Part shown: positions 34,531 through 46,379 of the stretch, piece by piece
Position numbering within the stretch: position 1 is the stretch's first letter
Layout: each line of letters opens with the position of its first letter
Made by a program: the position numbers and the translations under genes
Source of the DNA: Ricinus communis
Lineage: Eukaryota; Streptophyta; Magnoliopsida; Malpighiales; Euphorbiaceae
DNA length: 64,000 bases
Direction of reading: 5' to 3'
Assembly (NCBI RefSeq): GCF_019578655.1
Contig: NC_063257.1
Location: forward strand, 33,780,242 to 33,844,241
The notes under the pieces: model-generated
The model's database searches: none
What the model saw: the letters and a program-made list of their open reading frames with translations, nothing else
Told to the model about the DNA's origin: nothing

Positions 34531-34940
34531 TGTATTAATTGTTATATTATTAGATCAATGTTTTTATTTTTTTATATTTATCTTACTTTTTATTAAGTTT
34601 ATTTATTTATTTATTTTATATTACTGACTAAATTTTATTTTGTTATTTGATGCTGAAATACTACCCAAATTACACGATTTTAGGGAGTGAGTTTTGATTT
34701 ATCCCCAAACACTGCCCACGTGCGGCCTAGCTCACTTGATTCACCCGAAGTCAAGATTGCTAGTCAGCCTTCACACGAATGCCAAAATGGGCAAAGTGGC
34801 AGCAATTACACAAACAAAAGTATGCTTAAGAAAATGGCACAAAGAGAGCATAAGAGTTTGGAAAGGTAAGCTTGTATTGCTTAGTTCTTAACCTTAACTC
34901 CTTATATATTGTATTGTTACAAAATGAAGAATGGATGGGG

Positions 34941-34950
34941 GTATTTATAG
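34941..34950 (-). promoter_or_regulatory. TATA box of element E 3' LTR
   Basis: The minus strand reads CTATAAATAC. The same box is present in the other LTR at 40193-40202. It lies 70-270 bp downstream of the TTCnnGAA array in the sense of transcription. Confidence 0.65.
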
Positions 34951-35015
34951 GCATGGATGGCCACCATTCCCACCTCCTTAAAAGAATGTCCTATAATGCT
35001 ATCTTTTTTCCACAC

Positions 35016-35215
35016 GTCTAGAATATTCTAGAGTAGCCTACATGTGTCTAGAATATTCTAGAGTAGTCTAGTATATATAAGTAATTTCTCCACCCTTCTA
35101 GAATATTCTAGAAGTATCTATAGCCTTCTAAATTGTTCTAGAAGGTTCTATACCCTTCTATATTGTTCTAGAGTATTTTGGAGAATTCTACACTATTCTG
35201 GAGTGTTCCAGAGAA
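35016..35215 (-). promoter_or_regulatory. Array of heat-shock-element-like motifs in U3 of element E
   Basis: Repeats of TTCTAGAA/GAATATTC words. 35096-35113 is a perfect four-pentamer arrangement TTCnnGAAnnTTCnnGAA. Similar but shorter runs occur at 35021-35032 and 35051-35062, followed by many degenerate ttctag/ctagaa words to 35215. The matching array in the 5' LTR is at 40270-40480. Heat-shock factors bind alternating nGAAn units, and such arrays activate the heat-responsive retrotransposon ONSEN. Activity here is inferred. Confidence 0.6.
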
Positions 35216-35277
35216 TTCCGTAATACTCTAGCACTCTCGGTAAATTTTTTTTTTGATTTGAGCTCCACGGTGTGACA

Positions 35278-35290
35278 TTCTCCCCCACTT
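35278..35290 (-). promoter_or_regulatory. Element E polypurine tract
   Basis: The minus strand reads aagtgggggagaa, immediately before the 3' LTR start. Confidence 0.75.
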
Positions 35291-35351
35291 AATCTGGCAA
35301 TGCCCCCGTTGCCTTCTCCTCATAAGAGTTGATTTGCTCTTCGAATTGCCA

Positions 35352-36640
35352 CTAATCACGAATAGGCTCCCAACTTGCCTCACTTTTGGGAAGTCCCTTC
35401 CACTTGACAAGAAACTCGGTCATTGGAGGTTGGTTGGATTGTGGCACCTTACGATAGGAGATGATATAGTCCACCTCTTTATCATATTGAGCCTGCACAT
35501 TCAAAGGAGCTCTTTTAGACTTACCTCGGCTCAGGTCATCGCGATCTTCCCAATAAGGCTTTAGCATGCTCACATGGAAGACGAGATGGATCTTGATGCC
35601 TTGTGGGAGTTCCACCTTGTACGCTACCTTGCCCACTCGTTTAATAATGGGGAAAGGTCCATCGTACCTTCTTTTAAGACTCCAATGAAGTCTATCGACT
35701 TTGCCATGCAAGTATAGCTTGACAAGCACCTTGTCCCCTTCCTTGAATTCCATGGGTCTTCTCTTTTTATCCACCCACTTTTTCATCCTCTTGGATGCTT
35801 TCTCCAAGTAGGCTTAAGCAACATCGGATTGCTCCTTCCATTCCTTCACAAGCTTGAAGGTGGGTGGACTTCAGCTTGACCAATCCATGGTAAGAGTGCT
35901 CGGTGTATAAGGTTGTTGGCCCATGACTATCTCGAATGGACTCTTTCCCCTAGATTCACTTCTCTGCAAGTTATAGGAGAATTGGGCAACATCAAGCAAC
36001 TTAGCCCAATCTCATTGGTTGGCACTCACGTAGTGCCTCAAATATAGCTCCAAGAGTGCATTGATCCTCTCGGTTTGCCTATCGGTTTGGGGGTGCAAGC
36101 TTGTAGAGAACCTGAGGTCGGTGCCTAGTAGCTTGAACAACTCTGTCCAAAAATGACCGTGAAGCTAGCATCTCGATCCCTCACTATCGATCTTGGCACA
36201 CCCCAATACTTCACCACATGCTTCATAAAAAGACGGGCAGCTTCATCGGCGATGACGACCTTCAGAGCAGGAATGAAGATGCCATACTTCGAGAATCGAT
36301 CCACCCCTACAAAGATCCAACCCTCGAACAAAGGAAGCCCCGTAATAAAATCCATGGAAACACTTTCCTATGGTCTCTCGGGAATAGAAAGTGGCTCTAG
36401 CAAACCACTTAGGGCTTGTTGCTCCATCTTGTCTTGTTGGCACACAAGACAAGTCCTTATGTAGGCCTCCACATCTTCCCTTATACGAGGCCAATAGTAG
36501 GCATTCTCCATAAACGCTATTGTGTGTTGTATGCCTGGATGACCCGCCCACTTGCTATCGTGGCACTCTTTAATGATTTCCTTCCTAAGATGGTCATGAA
36601 GCGGCACATATAGCCTCCTCCTTTTGGTGTAAAGCAAGTC
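35352..36640 (-). pseudogene. Element E integrase with chromodomain
   Basis: 36637-36368 has the zinc-binding region (IIKECHDSKWAGHPGIQHTI, YIRTCLVCQQDK: H-H-C-C). 36355-36125 has the catalytic core start (MDFITGLP, VDRFSKYGIFIPA, YWGVPRSIVRDRDASF with the second D). 35807-35352 has the C-terminal GPF segment (RRYDGPFPIIKRVGKVAYKV, HLVFHVSMLKPY) and then a chromodomain (EVDYIISYRKVP, EFLVKWKGLPKSEASWEP). Integrase inserts the cDNA into the genome, and the chromodomain biases targeting toward heterochromatin. The core is interrupted by stops between 36125 and 35807. Confidence 0.85.
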
Positions 36641-38208
36641 TCCTTCTAGCCAAAATCTTCAAGTCTTGCCTTCTCGAACAAGAGCAAGGAAGTTCTTGGC
36701 CTTAGAATCATGCTTTAGCCCTTCCTTGATGCGCTCCACCAAGTTGCATGTAGGGCAGCTTATATCGGCAAGCTCCCCCTTGCTGCTTAGTGCATCGGTA
36801 ACAAGGTTTGATTTATCTAGCTTGTACTCCATGACGTAGTCGAATTCCGTAAGGAAGTCTTACCATCTAGCTTGCTTTGGAGAGAGTTTCTTTTGTCTTT
36901 GAAAGTGGCTAGTGGCAATGTTGTCGATCTTGACAACAAACTTACTGCCAAGCAAGTAGTGCCTCCATGTTCGCAAGCAATGCACTACGGTGGTCATCTC
37001 TTTTTCTTATACCGTATACTTCTTCTCGGTGTTGTTGAGCTTCCTACTCTCGAAGGCTATTGGATGCCCCTCTTGCATAAGTACTCCACCAATAGCAAAG
37101 TCGGAAGAATCAGTATGGATCTCTAATGCCTTTGTATGGTTGTGAAGTGCTAAGACCGGCTCCTCCATGATGGTCTTCTTTAGTCCTTCAAAGGCTTATT
37201 GGCACTTCGTAGAACAATCCCATGGATGACCCTTCTTTAAAAGATTCGTCAAAGGAGTGGCAATGGATTAATAGCCTTTAATGAACCTCCAATAATAGTT
37301 CACCAAACCAAGGAAAGATCTCAACTCGGTAACCTTGGTTGGCGGCTCCCAATCTTGGATGGCCTTCACCTTTGAACCATCCATCCTTAGCTTTTCATCG
37401 CCAACGATATGCCCAAGGAATGCCACCTCTCATTAGGCAAAGGAGCATTTCTCCTTTTTGACATAGAGCTTATTGTCTCGCAAGGCTTTGAACACTAGCC
37501 TTAGATGCTTTACGTGCTCCTCCAAAGTGTTATTGTACACAACAATATCCTCGAGATAAACAACAACAAACTGATCAAGGTAAGGAGCAAGTACCTTGTT
37601 CATAAGAGTACAAAATGTGGCTAGTGCATTTGTGAGGCCAAAGGGCATGACAAGGAACTCGTACGATCCATATCTCATCACGCATGCTGTCTTTAGCTCA
37701 TGTCCCTCGAAAATGCGCACTTGATAGTACCTGAACCGCAAATCCAACTTGGTAAACCACTTAGCACCACCAAGTTGATCAAAGATTTCAGCAATGTAAG
37801 GGATGGGGTACTTATTCTTGACTGTGATCTTGTTTAGCGCACGATAATCAATGCACAACCAAAAAGAACCATCATGCTTCTTCTCAAACAAGACCGGTAC
37901 ACCATATGGAGCTTTAATGGCCTTCTGTAGCCTGCATCAAGTAGCTCCTTGAGTTGCCTCCTTAGTTCCTCTAGCTCCGGAGGCGCCATATGATAGGGTG
38001 CAAAGGCGGGTCGTTTGGCTCTCGATTCTAACTCAATTTCGTGGTCCACTTCTCGTCGTGGAGGAAGCTTCTTCAACAACTCGGGCGGCATAGTATCTTT
38101 GAACTCGTCAAGCACACCTTGTATAGGGCTTGGAAGTTTGGCACCATCATCGTTGGGACCTTCTTTCACCTTGAGGGTTACTAGGAAGGTTGGCTGCTTC
38201 CTTTTCAC
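36640..38208 (-). pseudogene. Element E reverse transcriptase and RNase H
   Basis: 38208-37834 holds the RT start (LLKKLPPRREVDHEIELES, RPAFAPYHMAPPELEELRRQ, ELLDAG). 37891-37433 holds the finger/palm ([63 protein letters not shown]) with the catalytic box as [10 protein letters not shown], where Y-x-D-D is required. 37400-36640 holds tether and RNase H remnants with stops. The second aspartate pair is thus changed (LED) and a frameshift separates 37834-37891. Confidence 0.85.
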
Positions 38209-39862
38209 CCCTTTGGAAAGTTACGGCTGATACCATCATCTCTTGGCTTAGCTCCCTCTTTATCGACACCACACAAGGTTGGCCATTCTCCATTATGCAC
38301 ATGGTGTTGGCGTAGGCAACTAAGAATGCCTTCACCATGTCGAGGAAGTCCATGCCAAGATAGAATCGTTGATCATCAATAGGAGCAATAGTGATATCGA
38401 CCTTACCTTGCCAATGGCCTATACGGATGTTGGTCCCTCTCGCTATGCCAATGATGGGTAGCCTCTTAGCATTTACCCCCTTGATATAGCCCTTTCCCTT
38501 TTCAGAAGGTAGCGCTATAGAATCAGCCACCTCCTTCGCCATGTACACCGTGTCGGCCCTAGTTTCCACCATGGCTTGGATGCTTTTACTTCCGATGTTA
38601 GTCTCCACGTACATCCGACCATGAGGCTTTTGCTCCACTTTAGCTTGGATAGCATTGAGGAGTCGAAGGGAAGCAATTCTTTGTTCTTCTTCTCGCTTCT
38701 CCTCTTCGGTGATTACTAATGCTCCAAGCTTCCCACGCTTTGGAAACTCGTAAGCACGATAAGGTCCATTGCAAATAAAGCAAGCAAGCTTTTTCAAAGA
38801 AGAACTACTATTGTCTTCCTTCTTCCACTTGCCTTTGTCTTTATATGAAGCCTTGCCATCCTTGGTAGAAGATCTTCCTCTATCTTCTCCACCTTTGTCA
38901 CTTTCTTCATACTTCTTTATCTTTGGCTTAAATGAGTCCTTCTTCTTCAACTTTATTAAGGACTCGGTGATTGCCATCGTGGTGGTAAGATCTTGCGCAC
39001 TTCGCCTTTCTAGCTCTAATTGAGCCCACCGAGACAAACCATCGATGAAGGCATGGAATGCTTCTTTCTCCCCTAAGTAGGGAATCTCCAACATCAATTT
39101 GGAGAATTCTTTCACATATTCCTAAATTTAGCCATCTCTATGTTGGAGTCGTCAAAGCTTTGACCTTGCCTCCTTCTCAGCATTGTCGAGATACAATTGC
39201 ATCTTAAGCTCCTGCACAAAATTGTCCCAAGTACTAATGTTGCAAAGGCCCTTTTTCACATCCTCGCACCTGCGTCTCCACCATACAGTAGCAATATCAC
39301 TTAAGTAGAGAGATACAGACTTTACCTTAGTGGGATTGTCCACTATGTCCACTACATCAAAATATCTCTCCAAGTTCCACAAGAAGTTGTCGATCTCCCT
39401 TGCGCTCTTAGCCCCACCGTAGGCCTTTGGTTTAGGAGCATCAACTTTGTGCACTGTTATTACTTGCCCTCCCCCACTATTCGCCAACGTGGCCTTGCAC
39501 AAGTTAAGCTCCACCTCGAGCTTATCGACCTTCTCCATGCATTGGGCAAGCAACTTCTTAAGAGCCTCATTGTCCCTCACTAAATTGTCGGCGAGAACAT
39601 TTAAGGCACCTTGCATCTCCCCGCAAAGCTCCCCATCGTCCTCCTTGGAATCTAGCTTCTCGATGCGAAGGTCCATGTCTTCGATTTTATCATACCAATC
39701 GGATATGGCAGTCTCCACCTTAACTAGCCTTTCTTCCATTATGCCAATCACGTTGCAAGACTTATCCCTACAGCCCTTTCCGCTATCCTTTCCTCCTTCC
39801 TTCAGAGCAAGAGGAGTAGTAGAAGTGGATTGCTCACCAACTTTGCCCATAATCTCGTACAA
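38147..39862 (-). pseudogene. Element E gag and protease
   Basis: 39862-39152 (236 codons): a coiled-coil N-terminus with DKLEVELNLCKATLANSGG, then the gag core YGGAKSAREIDNFLWNLERY and DIATVWWRRRCEDV. 39115-38147 (322 codons): rest of gag (FIDGLSRWAQLELERRSAQD), a knuckle CFICNGPYRAYEFPKR whose final C is replaced by F, then the protease with VETRADTVYMA, where DSGAT would be expected, and YLGMDFLDMVKAFLV. A stop/frame break lies near 39115-39152. The altered knuckle and protease site indicate loss of function. Confidence 0.85.
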
Positions 39863-39919
39863 GATTTCCCAAAGAACTCAACCATGCTCTGATGCCAACT
39901 AGGCTCTTATACCAACTTG

Positions 39920-39931
39920 GCTCTAATACCA
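39920..39931 (-). promoter_or_regulatory. Element E primer-binding site (initiator tRNA-Met)
   Basis: The minus strand reads TGGTATTAGAGC, two bases after the LTR end. It differs from the usual TGGTATCAGAGC by one base. Confidence 0.8.
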
Positions 39932-39933
39932 TT

Positions 39934-40529
39934 TGTCACGTGAGTTTTGATTTATCCCTAGACTTTGCCCACGTGCGGCCTAGCTCACTTGATTCACCCG
40001 AAATCAAGATTGCTAGTTAGCCTTCCCACGAATGCCAAACTCGGCAAAATGGCAGCAATTATGCAAACGGAAGTATGCCTAAGAAAATGGCACAAAGAGA
40101 GCACAAGAGTTTGGAAAGGTAAGCTTGTATTGCTTAGTTCTTAACCTTAACTCCTTATATGCTGTATTATTACAAATGAAGAATGGAGGGGGGTATTTAT
40201 AGGCATGGATGGCCACCATTCCTACCTCCTTAAAAGAATATCCTAGAATGCTACCTTTGTCCACACATGTCTAGAATATTCTAGAGTAGTCTACATCTGT
40301 CTATAATATTCTAGAGTAGTCTAGTATATACAAGTAATGTTTCCACCATTCTAAAATATTCTAGAAGTATCTACACCCTTCTAGATTGTTCTAGAAAATT
40401 TTAGACTATTCTAGAGTGTTCTAGAGTATTCTGGAGAATTGTACACTATTCTGGAGTGTTCCAGAGAATTGCGCACTACTCTAGCACTCTCGGCAATTTT
40501 TTTTTTGATTTGAGCTCCACGGTGTGACA
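39934..40529 (-). repeat. Element E 5' LTR
   Basis: About 596 bp. On the plus strand it begins tgtcacgtgagtt and ends ggtgtgaca. It carries a TATA box at 40193-40202 (minus) and the TTCnnGAA-type array at 40270-40480, in which the copy matching the perfect site of the other LTR has one G-to-A change (ctaaaatattctagaag). Confidence 0.85.
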
Positions 40530-41460
40530 CATCGTTGCACACTTAAAATTGGGACATTAAAGAATTGTGCCATTGTCGTGTGCATTGTTGGCCCAACGGC
40601 TCTTCTCTTCCTGGTTTTGATTTTTTGTATTTTTTCTTTTCTTTCTTTTTTTTTTTTCTCTTTATTTTATTTGTTCAATTTATTTTATGGTTTATTTAAT
40701 TATTTTATTTAATAAACAGTTATTAGAATAGGTTAAGAATGATTTTTAGAATAGAATAGATTAAGGTTGCATATCTTTTATTTTTTATTATTTAATTTAT
40801 TTATTTAAATTAGATTAAGAATATACGTCTCTTATTTAATTTAATTATTTATTTTACTTATGTAAATTAGATTAAGGATGTATATTTTATTTATTTATTA
40901 ATTAATTTTTTTAATTATTCATCTTATTTATTTAATTTAAAATCAATACATATGGACATGGAAAAACAATAATTATTCTAAAAAATTATTAAGCTAATTA
41001 AAAAAGATGATAAAAATAAATTAGACTAAGTATTAAAATATTACCAATTGCATTAAATTAATAAGCTAACTTAGAAAAGATAGTAACTTGGATAAGTCAA
41101 ATAAACTTGGAATAGATTTAGGAGACTTATGCCATATATTATTGATTTTTTTTATATATTATGCCATGATGTATTTATAGGGAATAAATTATTAAATAAT
41201 ATAATTAAAGATAAAAATACAAAACTAAGAAATTTGCTTTCCGAATCCATTTTTTGGATGTGGTGATATTTCCCTAGGGAATCCAGTCCGCCACAAAATT
41301 TAGAAAAAGTGTCCTAGAGATTTCCTAGGTGGCTACTCCCTTCTCCACACTAGTCTTAGTGATTGGTTAGTGTATCCCTTATTATATTGAAAAAGTCTTA
41401 TAGTGTCGTGGTCGGCAAAAAGTTTTGGGTGCATGCTTGAATCAGCCGCCTAGAGTAGGG
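40530..41460 (+). repeat. Tat-type LTR remnant related to LTR C
   Basis: The part 41170-41455 aligns with 15860-16140 and 7060-7330 (gggaataaatt, ttgctttccgaatcc, aggtggctactccc, cacactagtcttagtga, ttgaaaaagtctta). The left part is AT-rich with T-runs (40645-40660). gggactccactaggg at 41457-41471 looks like the primer-site motif that follows such LTRs. Confidence 0.6.
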
Positions 41461-41469
41461 ACTCCACTA

Positions 41470-43200
41470 GGGCTAAGAGAAACTTACTCTAGTGTATTTA
41501 ATTCTTTAATTTTATGATTTAATAGTTTATTCTTGCATCACTACACCATTTTCACATTGTGCGTCCTAATCCTTATAGCTCCAATGGCGTCAGCTAGTAG
41601 TTCTTTAGTTCTACTTGAATCTTGAAATTACAACACTAGCTAACCATCACTCACAATTAAGTAAATTTCCTTCACCGCAATGGACTATTGAGTGGGGAGG
41701 TGAGCAAAGGAAGGGTATTTTTCGTGGGAATCTTTATCCTTATCCAAGACTTAGCCCACAGTAACGACAGTAGAAATCTCTATTAGGTATCCATTTGCTT
41801 GCTACTTGAAGTATTTTTCCTTGTAAAAATTTGCCCACATCTTAGAAGACCTTGGCCTAAAAACATGGAGGCTTTACTTTTATACTTGAAAATACCACCT
41901 TGTTTGTTTACTACTTTGAGAGCATTGGTATGCATGTTGGTTTTTACTACCCTCTGTTGGTAGTAAAACCAAGGCCCAGAAAATCCTAGGAAAAGATACT
42001 CACCATGAAATGTGTATGGGAGTAGTAAGGTTGGAAGGAATATTTTTCCTATTTAAACTTGCCTTGTTTGTTTGATTTCTAACCTATACATCATGCATCT
42101 TATGCATATCATGCATCACACTAACCTTTTATTTTGAAGCCATATAGATTTATTACCTTTGGTTTGGAAGAGACAAGAGGTGGCAAACTAAAAAGAGTAC
42201 CAAGAGGCTCATTTTTACCAACAATCAAGGTAGTGCTAGAGAAGTTAGATAAGAGCACAGGAAATCCACTACTTTCAAGTAGCAATTTAGAGCTTGAAAC
42301 AAAGATGGCCCACATGCAAGACATTGATGCTATCAAAATTGCAAACATGGCTGACCTAATGATTGTTATTCAAGAGGAACTCCAACAAGCTTTTGTTGAG
42401 ATTGTTAGGAAACAAATTACCAAAAAACAACTACTGCTACTACTTGATGTGAAAAGGAAAGTAGCACGTGGTGAGCACCTCTGGAATTTAAATGACTACA
42501 TGCTAAAATAGGCTAAAAAAGAGTCTATTCTAAGTGCAAAAGTTATTGCGAAACCCGTGATTGTCTATAATTTGACTAGAAGGCTTGACAAGATGCAAAA
42601 TATGCTAAAAGATTGAGGTTTAAATTCAACCTATGATTTTGATGAATTGATATTGATTGGAAAGACTAGTTACCTCCTAAATTTTATATGCTTGAAATGC
42701 AAAAGTTCAATGCAAGTGGAGATCCAAAAGTGAACTTGAAGCAATATGCTACTATCATGGTTACTACTCATTTCGCTAAGACTTAAATTGTTAAGCTATT
42801 TGTACTTTCATTTGAAGGGCTAGATGCAAAATGGCCTATCAAATCTGGTTGGGAAAAGCTTTGTAATGCTTTTGTGCAGTAATATGACTATAATGCTCTA
42901 TAAGGGATTTGAAATTGATAAAGCAAAAGTTTTTTTTCTAATTTTTTAACTAGATGGAGAAATAAAAAATGGTTAATGAAGAGCAAGCCTTTTAAAAGAG
43001 ATCAAGTTCTTATGATAATCTGAAATATTCTCCCATCTTGGGTTGAACGATTACAAATGATGAAAGGACTTTCGTGGGCTTGTACGATGATGGCTTACAA
43101 GTAGAGAAAATTGAAAAGACTATAGTTGAAAAGAAAATACGAAATTATCAAAGTTAGAGAGATTGAAAACCTACCATCTAAAGATGATGAAGCTTCGTAA
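41470..43200 (+). pseudogene. Tat-type gag remnant
   Basis: 42134-42511 is an open stretch (125 codons) without a recognised domain, but in the position of the gag N-terminus. After it, 42640-43200 in shifting frames reads FYMLEMQKFNASGDPKVNLK, QYATIMVTTHFAKT, LFVLSFEGLDAKWPIKSGWE, KLCNAFVQ, NFLTRWRNKKW and LPSWVERLQMMKGLSW, which matches the Tat gag capsid region, with many stops. No pol follows. Confidence 0.65.
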
Positions 43201-44400
43201 AATTCAGATGTTGATTTATTTTAAGTCAATGATATGATCTTGCTTTTAGGATTATGATATAACTTTGATTTTGCTTATCTAATCATGTTTTTCCTAATAG
43301 TAGTGTGCATTATGATGATTATTACATGAGCATATTTGACATCAATCTTATTTGAATTAGTTTATTTAATCTCAGCACAAATAATAATCTTAGAAATAAT
43401 TCTATTGCACATTATAACTCTTGAAGAGAGAAAAGTGAAAGAAGTAGAATAAAAAAGAAAGAGAGAGAAGAAAAAAAATAAAAAATGGTATAATATTTAA
43501 TACGCAAGATTGAATTCAAGGTAATAACATTATTCACCATAACTATTTGCAAACTAAAAGGGTCGAGTTCATTTCTCATCACATTAATAACAACTTTAAA
43601 GCAAGAACCTCTAAAGATATAAGAGATTAAAGATTGATGCTCTATTCTTGAAATATGCAAGGCCCATTGCATTTGATTCCAAAAGAAATCTAGATCAAGT
43701 TGAAAACTTTCATATTAAAGAAAGAAAAGATTATGCTTGAATATGCTGGAAGGAGTTCAAATCTCAGGGGCAATAAGTTCATAAGTGAATTTGGACCATT
43801 TGAGACACTATCTTTAAAGAAAAGAAAAGAAAAGAAAAGGACAAAAAAAAAGAAAAAAGAGAGAAAAATAAATCCTGCTTATTAAAAGACCTACATAGAT
43901 TAGTCATGCAAAAGTTCAGAAAATAAGGTGAAGAGAAAATAAACAACTAGAAAATCCAAATGGACTAGTTGATAACAAGAGGGATGTTATGTGAAATAAA
44001 AAATATACATGTTTGTGCTCTTATTAAATGAATAAAATTTGATTAAAATATTTGTTAAATTTGCACAAAATTCTTCATTGCTTATGCAATAGTAGAAGGA
44101 AAAATAAAATAAGAAGTAAAATATATGATATCTAAATAGAAGCAAGATGATTTTCTTTAGCTCTTTTGTTCTTGCATTTCTTACAAAAAGAATCCAAGAA
44201 TTTGTAACAATTAAGTCTCCATCAATTAACATCATACTCAATGAGTCAGCAGGGATAGAGCCTCTCAAACTTTCATCCAAAAAATCTCATATCAGGAAAA
44301 TCTTGAGAATTAGTAGAATCATCTGTAAGCTTGACAGAAAGGACTCCAAGTACTTCAGCTCATATTTCTTGCTTAATCAGTAAAAAGGAAAAAGAAATAA
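43201..44400. other. Unassigned AT-rich stretch
   Basis: No credible coding sequence. A purine-rich aaagaaaagaaaag tract lies at 43816-43870; the open frame 43700-43885 translates it and is rejected. Confidence 0.4.
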
Positions 44401-44404
44401 AGAA

Positions 44405-44570
44405 AAAAAAACTGCTAAGTTAACAACCTGTAAAGACAGCTTATGCAAAAATTAAGACAAAGACAAAAAAGACAAAAATAAAAGAGAGAAGAAATAAATA
44501 AAAAGAGAAAAGCTTGCTAAGTTGAAAACTTGAAAAAATGGCTTAGGCAAAAGTCAAGGCATGAGAAAAA
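44405..44570 (+). repeat. Tat 3'-region tandem motif, two units
   Basis: Same motif as at 9682-9830: gctaagttaacaacctg...cttatgcaaaaa and gctaagttgaaaacttg...cttaggcaaaa. It suggests that 40530-44600 is a remnant of one Tat element with deleted pol. Confidence 0.7.
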
Positions 44571-44769
44571 AGATTTGCTTGCTGTCTACATGAAATTATA
44601 GGAAAGCACAACTATCATTGCACAAGTATCAGCATAGCTCTAGGTAAAACTGTTCAATCCTTGTATGCTTGAGTTATCTCTAGATTTATGCTTCTTGTCA
44701 TTACTATGACTTTTAGATCTCTGATATACGTCATCATCTCCTTCTCTGTCTCTAAACCATTAGAACTCT

Positions 44770-45600
44770 ATGCCCAGTTGTGAGGGACCAAGATCACTAC
44801 AGGTCTAGGGTCCACTCTCTATACTAGGATCGTTTCAAAATGAGTCGTTTGGTTCAGGGCCCTAAGGGATTACGAATGGCCTTAAGACTGATCAAAGAAG
44901 GAGTCACCGCCCGATGAGATGAGGACAAATTCGGGAGTGAGGTTGATGACTTTGTACCCCTCGTAGAGAGCTTAAGTTTCCCCCTCTCTAAAATCAGAGA
45001 TTCTAGGTTTTGAAAGTTAGGTACAAATAGAGAAGGTTTGCAAAAGCACCCCTATCTGCCTAGGCGGTGAAGCCTAGCCTCCACTAGAGGAGACGAGCCT
45101 TTGACAATCCTAATAACATTGTCTTAGCCTAATCTTTACCCTATATTCTTTTGCACACCAACCTTTCTTTTTATCTTATTAGCAAGTGAGCTGAAGAACC
45201 AAAAGACTAGCCTAAGGGGGAGGTACTTTGGTACCTTAACTAGTTCTAGATGGGAGGCATATTGGTACCCTTGCTAGTCCTAATTAAGAGGCGCTTTGGT
45301 GCCTTAGGTCTTATCTTGACATTCCATGGTGTTCACATCATTCGCAATTTTTATTAACCATATTCCAAGTATTAGATTTATTTTAGCCTTAGCATTTGAA
45401 GTTAATACATGCGAAGCGCGGGGGCTTACTTTGATAAGCTTTCAATTTTATTATCTTTGCATATGGGGTGATCAAAACAACTGCTAAGTCTAATTTTATT
45501 CATTTATTCACATGTAAGGTGATATCCTAAGTAGCAAATAAACACACATAGAAAAGGGGGAGGAGAATAGAACTAGAAAGGAGTTAAGGAAATTGGAGAT
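44770..45600 (-). repeat. Third LTR of the element B family (partial)
   Basis: Aligns with 24235-24787 and the following part of LTR B: caaaatgagtcgttt, ccctaagggattacga, gaggtactttggtacc, ttatcttgacatt, ataagctt. Same orientation as element B. No gag is attached, and homology fades at about 45600. Confidence 0.7.
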
Positions 45601-46370
45601 TAACACCTGCACATGCAAATGACCCTAGAGGCCTTAATAAAAGTCAACATGAGAATCGGGCAAAGGAAATGCATTTTTTGTTGGGAATTGAAATTAAAAC
45701 ATAAGGAAAGGCACAAGGGAAGCAATTTAAAAATTTTCTTAATTCCCACTAAGGTTCTTATTAATTTAGATAGTCATAACACACAAAAATAAGCAAAAGA
45801 TGGAGAAGGCTTACAAAGAGTGTGTGCCGCCTATTCCAAGGAATGCTTCTTGCTTTGTTGATTCTTGATTCTTCAAGGATGATTGATGCACTTTAAAGCT
45901 ACTAAATAAATAGCCTCTAATGGTAATCTACACAAGCTTCAAAGTTGGAATCTCCTATGAACAATCCTTCACAAGAGAGAAAGTGCAGATGATGAAGAGT
46001 GAATGCTAGTTCCAAGCTAGGTTGAATCTTAATTAATCTAATTAATTAAGTGTTGATGGCATCACTCTCCTTTATACATGCACATAGCTACCCGCCTATC
46101 ATACTCCACATATATATATACATGGGATTTAACCTAGTCTTGTAACAAGTAAGGCTTTACTTACTCTTAAGTTGGGCTTTAATTTGGCTTGTTTAGACTA
46201 AGTTAACTTAAGTAATACATAAGCATAGTTATAGAGCCCTTATAATCGAGTATCATAGCCCAATATGTATTAAACTAATTAAGTTTTAATTAGGCCCAAC
46301 GCATATAAGCTTAAGCCCAATCTTAAGCCTCATTTTAATCTCAACTTTAAGCCTGTTTATATGTGACCCA
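45601..46370. other. Unassigned intergenic or LTR sequence
   Basis: No genes. Several phrases resemble retrotransposon U5/U3 (for example taattaatctaattaattaag at 46028-46048), but no partner copy is present in the window. Confidence 0.35.
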
Positions 46371-46379
46371 AAAGGTTCC

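Larger units (their letters stand above)
34687..35277 (-). repeat. Element E 3' LTR
   Basis: On the minus strand it starts TGTCACACCGTGG (35277). It aligns with 39943-40529, with small indels. The far end (34687) lacks the expected first bases tgtcacg, which are present at 39934, so that end is truncated or rearranged and no target duplication could be confirmed. Confidence 0.8.
34687..40529 (-). mobile_element. Element E: chromovirus-type Ty3/gypsy retrotransposon
   Basis: About 5.84 kb on the minus strand, with LTRs at 39934-40529 and 34687-35277, a tRNA-Met primer site, gag, protease, RT, RNase H, integrase with a C-terminal chromodomain, and a polypurine tract. The chromodomain places it among chromoviruses. 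The gag knuckle type suggests the Galadriel or Tekay groups, but this is not certain. All parts of pol are present but broken by stops and frame changes, and the protease and RT active sites are altered. Confidence 0.85.

Noticed and set aside
42134..42511. Host gene encoding a 125-residue protein
   Set aside because: It lies between a Tat LTR and recognisable Tat gag sequence, so it is more likely the decayed gag N-terminus; no host domain was seen.
43412..44400. Open frames at 43412-43672, 43987-44280 and 44147-44383
   Set aside because: Short, AT-driven frames in a stretch without recognisable motifs; not supported on either strand.
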